Positions 31,001-43,000 of a DNA stretch of 64,000 nucleotides are shown one piece after another (the stretch's first letter is position 1; each line of letters opens with the position of its first letter). This stretch comes from Takakia lepidozioides (Eukaryota > Streptophyta > Takakiopsida > Takakiales > Takakiaceae): positions 85,166,756 through 85,230,755 of the forward strand of contig CM060731.1 in assembly GCA_030704615.1 (NCBI GenBank). The letters are read 5' to 3'. The notes beneath the pieces are model-generated. The model was not told where the DNA came from. It saw only the letters and a list, made by a program, of their open reading frames with translations, and ran no database searches. A program made the translations under genes and the position numbers.

Positions 31001-34000
31001 TAGCCCAATCCCAGCAGAGCCATGTTACAGTCTTCACTACAAGGCAGGGAAACACTTTTGCTTCTTCTGTATTTAACCGGTGATCTCCCCAAATAGGAAG
31101 GCAACTGTCTGTTTCTGATGCTGCTATTTGACCTAGAAAACAACACTGGTTCCCAGTGCTTAAAGCACATACCTGTCGGACTGCCATTGGCACTCTGCTG
31201 CGGCGATCAGGTGGCAGTGTTGGCCTCATCTTCTCTGGAATCTGTAACTGGTATCACCCATGAGTGCAGACTGTGTCAACGCAATTCCAATTACGAATAG
31301 CCAGAAAACTGGTCCCCTGGCAGGCTTCCCTCTCATATTTGGTTGACCCTTTACGGACTAGACACCAACCATTATCATCTCTCGTTCCCGTTTTCAATTA
31401 CTAGCCTTATAGAGAACCCAATGCTTAACGGGACCTGGACACTTAATATCTGCCCTGGAATTTGTAACTTTCTAATTAAGAATTGCAGACCATTCAACTC
31501 CCAAAACACATGCAAGTATCAACAAAACATGGACACTGAAACCCTGTCAAGGCATGTCATGCAACGAGAGAAACAGCATCTGATGCAACAGAATCACAAC
31601 CACACGCAATTAGCAGGAATGCAGACAAGTTACAGGAGAAATTGACATCTAGTGACAATGACATGCCATAGACTCCAGACCCTACTTATCAACCTGTTGT
31701 TGTTATCTATATACTTCTTGATAGCTAGCATATTCAATTAGAAATATTGTGGCCACAGTCAAAGGTTATGTCACCAGGAGGGAAGAGTCGTTCTTGTTGC
31801 CAGCAACTTCAGTGCATGATGCCACCATTGTATGGCAAGACTTCCTGGCTAAAAGCTCAAGAGCCCACTGCCGTTTATCCTTGTTTCCATCCCTTGGTTG
31901 GCAAGAACAAGGTTCAGTCAATTGCATACCCGTCCTGGATTGTCCAATTGAAGGCCTGGAAAGCAAAGTGGGACAACCCTTGACAGGAGATATCTGTGAT
32001 GAGATATCCATGAGCCCAATGGCATTGGCGGCAGCTCCCAGGACACTACCACCAACGCCTGGTTTTGATGGTGCTGGCAAAGATCCTGTTTCATCTGTAC
32101 CCAATGTTTTTAACAGTTTCCTGAGACAAGCTTCTTCTCGCTTGGGAATGGTGACAGGCATTGGTCCTGAACGGTTGTCTGTGATAGACCCACCAGTACA
32201 TATTTGACAATCCACCAAACATACTTCACTTTGCACCTTACCTGCAACTTACCACATAAGTTAGTCTTAGCATCTAGCCAAGGGAATGACAAGTTTGTAG
32301 CAACCATTTACAAACCATTCCAGCCCCTTCGACATTGCTAGTTGTCAACAAAATTCCTAATAGGAAAGACCTATATTGTCTACTGAAGGAAATCTTCAAC
32401 GGATCCACATTACAGCCACTGCTGATATAAGCCCAGGCTCACATAGAGAACCTTTGACTCAATCCACAGTGCGTACCTTTCTCACAAGTCGAAGGTGTGG
32501 GCTTGTCCTCTCCTCTGGCATCCAAGTGTGCGGAAAGGGGCTTGATGTCCTTGTCACGGGGGAACAACGATGTGTCAGCCACGTAAAGCCTGGTCAATAT
32601 GGAGTCACCACTGTCACAGTCTTGTACGGCCAAATGCAGTAAACTTGCTACATCCTCACTTTTCAATATGCTGCCATCTCCCACAATCTCCATTCCACTC
32701 CCCTCCCCCTTGCCCTCGACCATGCCTGTGGCCTCTTTTCTAGCTTTCTTAAATCGTGCTGAATGCTCCTTCCAAAAAGAAATGTCCCAATCTCGGTCCC
32801 AGGTTCGCCGAGCCGCCCCACCTGCATATAGCTTCTTTGTCAAACTCTCTCGCACCCGTCCCCCTTTGCCACTTGTTGCCTGGTCCAACACCTTGGCAAG
32901 CCATGGTTGCTGGCGCCGTTTCAGTGCCTGACCCTTTGCCTGCCGGCTCTGTGCGTTTGTGCGCGTCAGGGCAGCCTTCAGATACAGTGCACACATGCTG
33001 ACAACTCGTCACAACCAACTCCAGGTAGAACAACTAGAATATTCATGGAGACCATTTTCACCTAGGGACAGAGCCCATACTAACAGATGGTATGAAGAAA
33101 ATTATCTGATATGACGAGCCCAAGTTCCGAGGACAGACCCTACACTCCTTATGGAAAGCAATACATGAGCAAGGGATCATAGTCAATAGATCTCTGTAAC
33201 GTCAAAAATTGCCTGTACAAAGTACAAAATGCTGATTGTAGGGGTCAAGTATGAGTATAAAAACGTATCCGGTACAACCTTACCTTAAATGCTACCAGAA
33301 ACCGATCGTCTGTAACTTCCACCTGGCCAAGGTCTTCTGCTGCCCCATAACCTGCAGCAGATCTCATCTGCTGGCGGATATCTTCAACGAGCTGGGCAGC
33401 CTTACCATCTGAGCCCCTCTGGATCACTATTCTAGTTCTCACCCCCCTTTCAATGTTCGTGTGGTTGTGTCCCTCTGAAGCATTCCCTTGCAATTGGGGC
33501 ATACGATCGTCTGTGACTAACTCTATAAGCTCGTCCAAAGAGGTGTTCTCACTGAATGCTTTTTGGACTGCAATGTCTTCAGACGAAGGACCTGCACCAA
33601 GCAATGGACTCTGTGTCTCCCGGGAAAGGGATTGGCCTATCCCACTACCATCAGTAAGTTGTGTTTCAGAGGCCCCTGCCAATGGCGCAATCTCTCTTGC
33701 CCCATGTAGTGCCTCCTTCTTGGTGGCATTCCGAGCCACTTTTCGTGGTGGCTCTGGCAGGTCATCCACGCGAATGATATCTCTGAAGCAAAAAAGGACA
33801 CTCCCAATTGAGCACTAGCTATATGATAGAATACATAATGACCAAGGTTGACTATGTTGTTGCTAAGAGTCACAGCAAAGGTAAAACACATTGATGTCCC
33901 GCCTCCCTTTTGTCCACAGCTCATTCCAAACAGTGTGGGGTTCAGGGTCAAACTACTACAGCCAGTGCCTTGAGGAGTAGATCTCTCCCATATCCATTCA

Positions 34001-37000
34001 TTGTCCCTCTCTCCATGCTTACCACACCATATTGACATTTAGATCTCTAAAGTACTGATAAAACTGAACAGACACATACCGGTCTTGTTTAGTTTGCTTT
34101 CGCTTTCCCTTTCTTTCTTCATGAACTTCTGTCTCCTCTACCCAATCAATGAAGCTTGCCGGTGAATCAGGGCAGACATCTCGATTCTCTTTTTCCACCT
34201 CACCATCTTTCAAGTTCCGATCCTCACAATGACCCAGTTCAAGTTGAAGAGTCCCTTTTTCCTCAGTTTTTCTGAGGGAGATGAGTCCAGTTGGGCATTC
34301 TGCAAGTTCCTTGATCTTCTGGTCTCCAGTGACCACCTTCACAGCAGACACAGGGCCAAGGGATTGGCTTCTTTCTGCCTGAAAAACATAGGTCAAATTT
34401 TCCCCCACAATAAGACGAGTGGGAAAGCAAATATAGAACATGTAGCAAATTCTGCAATTTTAGATTTTCTGGGCACCTGGTGTCCCTGTCTCCTGGTGGG
34501 AAAAGAATTTGGAGCCATTACAGTCATCTTTTCTCCAAGCAATGCTTGGTGCCAGGAGCACAACTCCATCTCAGATCCTAGGGGCAGAGTTCGCATGTGT
34601 ACCATTGCAATCCGATGCCCTCTTCCGGCTTACAATCTTTCTCCATAGATTACAGGCCCTTCCACCCAAGGGGCTCGTGGCAAGGGCCCTCACAACATCT
34701 ATGAGGCTCAAAGCTGCAGGTTTCAGGAACTCCTGGTATGCTCGAGTGGACAGTTTATTTCAACGTAACGGACTTTCTACTGCTTTCCTATTACCAATGA
34801 ATCCAGATGAGGTGGACATCACGTCCAGACATGACCGCAACAGACTCATTAGGAGAGAGCTTATGGAATTACATGTCCAGAGAACTTGGAAGCTACCCAA
34901 TCTCACAACAAAGCTCCACTTCTATCGAGAGACATTCTTGGTGCTCCGCGACAATAGAATCTTGAGACCAAATTACCTTTCAGCATCCTTATCTCCTTCC
35001 CTCCTGAGGGCATTGGGACGGTTCAGGGTGGGTTCCCACAACCTACGGATAGAGACTGGCAGATGGGAAAACCTGCAACGGGAGGACCGCCTATGTCCAG
35101 CTTGCATAGGGCGCAGCCAGGAAATCGAAACTGAAGAACACTTCTTCTTCTACTGCCCTCTATACTACGAGATCCGTGGGAGATTCCACTGTTTATTCAG
35201 TGGAACCCAAACTCTCACTGATGTCTTCCACTATGAGGATCAAAAATGCTTGGCAGCCTACCTGCACAAGGCCTTCACCCTTCGACATTCGCTAGAACAT
35301 TAATTGTGGTTTCTGGACTTGTTCCTCTCTCATGTTTCCATTTTGTCCCATAAGCTCTATGAGCTTTCCGCGGACGTTATAAAGTACCATTTCAGTTCAT
35401 TTCATTTCTCTTCCTCTACTTCCTTCCTGCCCGGTTTACAATGGGATATGAGGGAAAGACTAGTGTCTCCTTGTAAGAAGCATCCATAATGAAGATCTTG
35501 AGCACTTCATGGCTCACCTTCAAGAGGCATTGCATCTTTGGTCAACAGCTTTAGTATGTCTGGTTTGGTTTGTATGTTTCAGTCTCGTCCCATAAACTCT
35601 TTGGACTTTCTGAGCACGTTGTCAAGTTTCTCTTCCATTCTCAATCTTACCTTCATGAGGCACACCACCAAAGTGTCCATTTTTATAAGCAGCAAAGTCA
35701 TCATGCAATGAGACCATTGAAACGGGTGAGTGTTCAATGCAATGATCTAAGCATGTTTCTTCTGGTTTCTTCATTTCTTCGGAAGTCCCTTGGACACTGT
35801 TTCTTTGCCCCGACTTAAACCAGGCCGCAGAACAAGAGGAGGTGATCAACTGCAGCCTTGAAATTGTAACAACTGTTTCATGAGCAAACAGTGGTGGTCA
35901 TACATTAAACTGTAGTAAGTTTTGTTCCAAAGGCACTCAGGAGAAAAAGTGTTCAAAGCTTACAGAGGAAGCATGGCTTCATACCTTGTTTTCCATAGGC
36001 ATGGCAACTGCTTCAACCTTAACGCCTACTTCAGCCTTCTCAGTAGATCCTGCTTAGCATATACATGAGACAATGTTGAACCCTGGCTTGGCTGGATGGT
36101 ATAGAAAGATGCAAGTATTTATGCTCACAAATCTGTACATTTGGTTAACACCAGCAGCAAATGAGCTTACCAGGGATCTGCTGCTGGTAGGGCAAAACTA
36201 GATGGGATAACATATTAGAGACAACACAACCCCCAAGTTTACAGATCTACTGCTTGTCCACTCTATCACTGACAAGTTCAACTACCCCAAAGACTCAGCA
36301 AATGCTTGCTTCTAACAAACATAACTGTACCTCTTGATAAAATTGACTGCTCAGGCTGACAGCCAAGCCCTGAAGAGCTGGGAAGCTTGCTAGGCTCCCC
36401 CATCATGGACATAGAGAAAATGACTGCTGATTCCCCTTGCTCAGCAACTGAGATGAAACCTGATGCATCACCATCGGTCGCCTCTGCAGCCCTGTAAGCA
36501 AGCTCGGCCACTGGCAATGGTCCAGTTGAACGTGATGTGACAACTGTTGTTGCCAGAATTGATGATTTGAGGGAGCTTGGTGGAAGCTGTTGCAATGTAC
36601 TTCTCTCAATACACCTGCAATTGCTCAACTGTTGAAAATGTACTCATAAGACTTCATTTTCCATAGCCTTGTGGCCATAGACACCATGCCCAGTTTGGAC
36701 GGAAACATAGGGAATAGGCACTACCTTTGTGAGGGGCTCACTCCAGTAGTGTGACTTATGTTGGTAATTCCTCTACTGTTGAAAGAGAATGTACTCATAA
36801 GATGTTGTTTGCCGTAGCCTTGCGGCCATAGACCCCACGCCCAGTTTGCGCGAAACAAAAGGGAATAGATGCTACCTTTGTGAGGGGCTCACTGTGACTT
36901 ACCTTGGTAAAGACAATTAGTTCAGGTTTTCTAGATATCTTCTAGAAAACCCTTCACACAAGCATCGACTTGCTGTGTGTGAGCTGCCCAGCAATTAGAC

Positions 37001-40000
37001 CCCAACAGGGCCAGGGCTTTAGGCTCAGCCTCAAGATGTTGAATGTTGGTGAACAGAGGTGCAGGGACAATGTTCTTGATCGTCCTGAAGAGAATCACTC
37101 TCTGGTGAGAAGAAACCGGACAATGTATCAGATGATGGGTATTGTCTTCAGGCTGCCCGCACATTGGGCAATTACAATCTTCCTCTTCTGCTCTGCATCA
37201 GTTTATTGTTCAAAGGTAGGCTTCCCGCCCTGTGTTTACATTTCAGTCTAGTGCCGAGGGTAGGTAGGCCCTTGAGATCATCCTTTTCGCCCATGTCACA
37301 GAGTGGAAACTGTTGGAGGTGTCAAGGCTATAGCCCTTGCACGACACTTTGAGAACAGAACGGGACGGGTAGCTTAGTGGTAGAGCACCCCACCGGAATG
37401 GGGGAGGTCCTAGGTTCAATCCCTAGCCCGACCACACGCCAGTGGTTTTCCAACATGGTATCAGAGCCAAGGTTGGGGCGGTGGTCAGAATGGGTGGGCA
37501 TTAGCATAAGGGCTATGCCTTGAGGGGGAGTGTTGGAGGTGTCAAGGCTATAGCCCTTGCACGACACTTTGAGAACAGAACGGGACCGGTACCTCAGTGG
37601 TAGAGCACCCCACCGGAATGGGGGAGTTCCTAGGTTCAATCCCTAGCCCGACCACACGCCAGTGGTTTTCCAACAGAAACAAGTTCAGGGGAGTTTTATG
37701 CCTAACTTCATTTCATCAGACAGTCTTTGGGCATCAGACATGGCTTTGGACACAGCTCCCTCCAGGCCAGCTTCATCCCGTAGGGTCAATTCTTCAGGAC
37801 TAATATTCAGATACTTGAAAGTCTCTTCCACCCTTTGCCTGTTTAACAGGACTGTCGAGAGAGAGAGAGAGAGAGAGAATGTACTCATGTGATGTTGTTT
37901 GACGTAGCCTTGTGGCCATTGACCCCGCGCCCAGTTTGACCGGAATACAAAGGGACAGAAACTACCTTTGTCAGGGGCTGACGTCGGTAGTATGACTTAT
38001 CTTGGAACAGACAATTGATTCCAGATATCCTCTAGAAATCCCTTTACACAAGCATCAATCTGCTGTGTGTGATTTGCCCAACAACTAGACCCCAAAAGGG
38101 CCTGGGCTCTTGGATCAGCTTCAAGATTTTCAAAGTTGGTAAATAGAGGTACAGGAACAATTTCCTTGATGAAATTGAAGAGGGTGTCTCTCTGGTGAGA
38201 GTACCCAGGACAATGAAACAGAAAGTGGATATTGTCTTAAGTTTGCCCACACAATGGGCATTTGCAATCCCCCTTTCGTCTTTGAGTCTGTTTGCTGTTC
38301 AAAGGTAGGCTTCCCACCCAGAGTTTAAATTTCAGTCGAAGTTTTCTGCCTAACTTCATTTTCATCAGACAATTTCCTGGCAACAGAACATGGCTTTGGA
38401 CACTACAGCCTCTCAGTCAGATTTATACAGCAGGGCCAAGACTTGCGGACTTAGATTCAGATCCTGAAAATCTCTTCGACCCTCTTCCGCCAGGACTTGG
38501 CCTGTTTGACAGGGCGATCCTGCTTCCAAGATATAGAGTCGATTAACTTAGGATATCATTAGCCATATGTTGCAGCTGACCCCACAATCTGACCTTGAAT
38601 TCATCTCGTAGGGAGCTTAAGGGAGGATGCCAAACTCACCCCGAACAGCCACATTAGCTGTTTGGAGCATGCTGACGAGCACTGCCACTTGAATGGATTC
38701 AGAGACTTAAGCCTGGTTGGAGTTATCAACCCACAATGCAGATGCGTACTCCAAGGCAGGCCTAATAATGCGGCAAAACATGGTTTTTTTTACTTCAGAG
38801 TTGATCCCTCTGCAGTGGAAAAATTTAGTGAGACCCAACACTTTGCGTTTGCCAGATTGAACAACTTTCTGAATATGCGCATCCCAATTACAGTTGGCCA
38901 GAAACTCAACGCCAATGTATGTGTAGGAAGGGAGGACAGGAATCTCTTGGCTTCCCCTCTGCCACTTGAGATCGCCTCCTCCCTCCCCTCGGTCGCCGAA
39001 TGCCACCACTGCGCATTTACTGACGTTAGCCTCTAGCCTCCAAAGGTCAAAGTATCTCTTCGCGCAATCAATCAACTCCTGAAGATAGGATGGAGTCTCC
39101 CTACTTGAAGGTAGGCCTAATAATGCGGCAAAGCATGCTTTTTTGGACTTCAGAGTCGATCCCTCTGCAGTGGAGAACTTTAGTGAGGCACAGTACTTTG
39201 CGCTCGCATATAGAGACTGCATATATATATATATATAGATTGTACTCATAAGACGTGTTTGCCGTAGCCTTGTGGCCATTGACCCCGCGCCCAGTTTGAG
39301 CGGGAACAAAAGGGACAGAACCTACCTCTGTCAGGGGCTGACGTTGGTAGTAAGACTTACCTCCATATAAAGAATTAATCCGGGTTTTCCAGATATCCTC
39401 TAGAAATCCCTTCACACAAGCATCAATCTGCTGTGTGTGATTTGCCCAAAAACTAGGCCTCAGGAGGGCCTGGGCTTTTGGCTCAGCCTCGAGACTTTCA
39501 AAGTTGGTAAACAGGGGTACAGGCACAATTCCCTTAATAGATTTGAAGAGAGCGTCTCTTTGGTGAGAGAACCCCGGACAGTGTATCAGAAAATGAACAC
39601 TGTCTTCAGATTGCCCACACAACGGGCAATTGCACTCTCCCTTTCCTCTCTGCTTCTGTTTGCTGTTGAAAGGTAGGCTTCCTGCCCTGAGTTTAAATTT
39701 CAGTCTAGTGCCGAGAGTGGGTAGACCCTTGAGGTCATGCAAGATGTCCTCCCCCATGTCACAGACTGGAAACAAGTTCAGGGAAGTTTTCTGCCTAACT
39801 TCATTTTCATCAGACAATCTCATGGCAACAGACATGGCTGAGGACACTACAGCCTCTAAGTCAGATTTATCCAGCAGGGTCAAGACTTGCGGATCCAGGT
39901 CCAGGTCCTTGAGGATCTCTTCTACTCTCTTCTGCCAGGACTTAGCCTGTTTGACAGGGCGGTCCTGTTTCCAAGATATAGAGTCGATTAACTTAGGATA

Positions 40001-43000
40001 TCTGGTGTTGGGCATATGTTGCAGCTGACCCCACCATCTGACCTTGAATTCATCTCGTCGGGAGCTTAAGGACGGAATGCCAAACTCACCCCGAACAGCC
40101 ACATTGGCTGTTTTGGAGCATGCTGACATACACTCCTTAAGCACCCCCACTTGATTGGATTCTAGAGACTTAGCCTGGTTGGAGTTATCAACCCATATAG
40201 CAGATCCGTACTCCAAGGCAGGTCTAATAACGCGACAAAGCATGGTTTTCTTAACCTCAGAGTTGACCCCTCTGCAGTGGAAAAATTTAGTGAGCCCCAG
40301 AGCTTTGCCCTTGCCAGTTTGAACAACTTTCCGGATATGTGCATCCCAATTACAATGGGAGGAAAACTCAACGCCCAGGTAAGTGTAGGAAGGGAGGACC
40401 GGGATCTCTTGGCTACCCCACTGCCACTTAAGATCACTTCCTCCCTCTCCTCTGTCGTTGAATGCTACCACTGCACATTTGCTGACATTAGCCTCTAGCC
40501 CCCAAAGATCAAAGTATCTCTTCGCGCAATCAATCAACTCCTGGAGATTGGTTGGAGTCTCCCCTATGCCTGCGAAGTCATCCGCAAACATAAGGGCTGG
40601 TATGGTGGTATCACCCACCCTTAACCCAAATCCCTCACTTTCCACATCCTCGAGGAGTTGATTGATGAAAACATTGAAGAGCAGAGGGGAGAGAGTACAT
40701 CCTTGAACTACACCTTGGTCTATGTCAAAGAAGTTGGACTTCTGTCCGTTAACAGTGACACAGCTTTTGGTGTGAGCATACAAGTTGTGGACAACTCTCC
40801 ACATCTTTCCCTTGATCCCACAAGACCAGAGGCGGAACCATAGGCCGTCTCTCCACACTGTGTCATAAGCCTTTTTGACATCCAGGAAAAAGACATAAGT
40901 GGGTTTCCCATCCTTTTTCCTTCCCTGGATAATCTGGCTTAGAGTGAAGATATGATCCACACAGCCCCTGTTTCGCCGAAAGCCAGCTTGGCCTTCGTGG
41001 AAACAACCTCTAGACTCCAGATCAACCTCGAGACGAGTACTTATAACTCTGCAGAATGTCTTGCCAACAGCATTGAGGAGCGTGATGCCACGGTAGTTCC
41101 CCGGTTCTTCTCTGTCACCCTTCTTGTATAGATTGACAATGACCCCCTGTCGCCAGCGAAAGGGGATCATTTCAGTCTTCCAGATAAGGTTAAAGAGGAG
41201 AACTAGGGCCTCTATCATGGGATCGCCACCGTGCTTGATAAGCTCGTTGACAATACCATCAGGTCCACCAGCTTTATATCCATTTAAATGTTCAATTGCT
41301 TCCACAATCTCAGAAGAACTAATGGGAGCATTATAAGCCATTGAAATATACTCCAGTTCATCAGGGCTGTTTTGAATCATAGGAACAGTTTTTCCAACTG
41401 TGTCCCTCCATTCAGCAGAAGACCCCTCACTGTTAGACCTAGAAGTTCTGCCAAGGATACTGTAGTGAGTTTCAAAGGTTTTGACAATGTCAACCGATGA
41501 AGTCACCACTGCACCTTTAGTAGTCTTCAGCGCTTGTACTTGCTGACCGTTTTTCGGCTTGTACAAACGTTGAAGGGCCAACCAGAATTTCTTGTCATTA
41601 CCACCATGGTGGTTTGAGTTTATTTCACTGTATAACTTGTCCCAGTATAATTTCTTCTGAGACCTAACAAGCTGATTGATATCTTTACGGAGCTGGTAGT
41701 ACCTCGTCCACAATTCTCTGTTGGTTTGCAAATTGCAGCACTCTTTATAGAGGGCTCGTCTCTCAGCTATCTTGAGTTTAATCTCATTAGTCCACCAATT
41801 AACTGCTCTACCGCAGACAATTAGTTTCCTCCCAATGATCTTGTCAGCCACGGAGGAAACGAAACTCTCCCAAGAGTCCACTGCTCTTTCGACTTCATTT
41901 CTTGCGTTAACAGAGCGTGACTGAAGTTCTTGGAGCGATTGGACAAAATGAGGGAGAGCCTCTTGCAAGGCCTGGACGTACTCAGCCTTGACCTCCTCAT
42001 TGTGGAATTTTTCTATGCGCCACTTCCGAATCGAACGTTTCACAGATCTCTTGGTGGTGGGAAAACACCTTTTGATATCAGTCCAAACCAGGAAGTGGTC
42101 AGAGGTACCAATATCAGTTCTGTAGATCAACACATTGGCACACTGGGGGAACAAAATTTTGTCCATTATGATATAGTCCACAATGGAACGTTTCCCAGTT
42201 TGGGATTTCTCACGAGTCCACTGCACTTGGTCACCTCTTGTCCTGTTATTCAAGGTCAAAAGCTGAAGCTCTTCTAGACAGTTAATTAACCGTCTGCCAT
42301 TAGAATTCAGCTCGTCCTCACCAAAAGGTCCAATGATATCGTCCTGATGGATCCCTTTGCCCACCCGGGCATTGAAGTCCCCCAATAGTACCTGACCTTT
42401 GGCAAGGAATGAAGCACAGTCCAGCTTTACATCTTCGAAGGCCTTGTCTGCGTCAGCACTAAGGGTCCCCTCTGTGGGCATGTAAACACAACCAACAAAG
42501 AGGTCCTTTGTACTCATGCCGCCCTTCAAATTCAGTTTTAGCCAGATACTACGCTTGTACCTCAAACCCTTGTTGATAATTTCACAATTGTCAAACAAGA
42601 AATCACGGACAAAGAATCCGACCCCTTTTTGACCGCGTTTGGCAGAGGCTGCCTTGAGAGTACACATCTTACCTGCCCATTTATAACCATTGACATCTCC
42701 AACCAGTTTATCCGACGTTTCCCATGTTTCTTGCCCAGCACAGATATGAATATCATTAGTCCGAAGAACGTCCCACTTCAAGTTGTTTCCTTTGGTTGGT
42801 CAACCCTGAGAAGTTGAAAGTGGCCAGCCGCAAGCCAGCCCTTTGCGTGTGAATTGTTTGTCGTCTAGGTAGCTTGTGATTGCTCCTGGACGGCCAACCA
42901 TTCTGCAAAGGGGGGACAGTTACCCCATGTGTAGATTTTGCTCGTCTTGTGTAAACTTTGAGAATTGGTAAACCATTCAGGGTACCAAATCTTTCAGTTA

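Larger units (their letters stand above)
37311..37675 (+). mobile_element. TRIM (miniature LTR retroelement) with tRNA-like LTRs
   Basis: A complete non-coding LTR element of only 365 bp. It has two 145-bp LTRs (37311-37455 and 37531-37675), each starting TGTTGG and ending CCAACA, a perfect 6-bp inverted end of the TG...CA type. A 75-bp internal part holds a primer-binding site directly after LTR1 and a purine tract directly before LTR2. Host DNA is duplicated as GAAAC at 37306-37310 and 37676-37680. LTRs differ at 4 of 145 positions (97% identical), so insertion is fairly recent. No protein is encoded; mobility would need proteins from an autonomous element. It lies inside a LINE-A copy in a host intron. 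Each LTR contains a tRNA-like stretch, which I have not met in this class of element (compare Cassandra, whose LTRs carry 5S rRNA sequence). Confidence 0.93.
36788..37855 (-). mobile_element. LINE-A 3' copy (subfamily 2), split by a TRIM
   Basis: Minus-strand LINE-A 3' region: tail, CCHC region ([15 protein letters not shown]), then RT-proximal sequence. It is interrupted at 37311-37675 by the miniature LTR element and resumes with the duplicated GAAAC at 37676. It ends at a (GA)n tract, 37856-37878. Confidence 0.88.

Noticed and set aside
34509-35303. Independent plus-strand gene of 264 codons
   Set aside because: Parallel to LINE-B 50294-50998 with the same finger and 3' tail; it is a transposon fragment in an intron.
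37363-37434. Functional tRNA gene
   Set aside because: Acceptor mismatch, no T33 in the anticodon loop, no clear 7-nt loop pairing and presence inside both LTRs point to a tRNA-derived module.
37328-37639. 103-codon minus-strand frame with [19 protein letters not shown]-type peptide
   Set aside because: This is the well-known spurious translation of tRNA-like sequence; it crosses LTR, primer site and LTR.
39101-39240. Extra C-terminal domain of the 1226-codon LINE-A frame
   Set aside because: The extension comes from a one-base loss before the normal stop, reading into the neighbouring (TA)n run and fragment.
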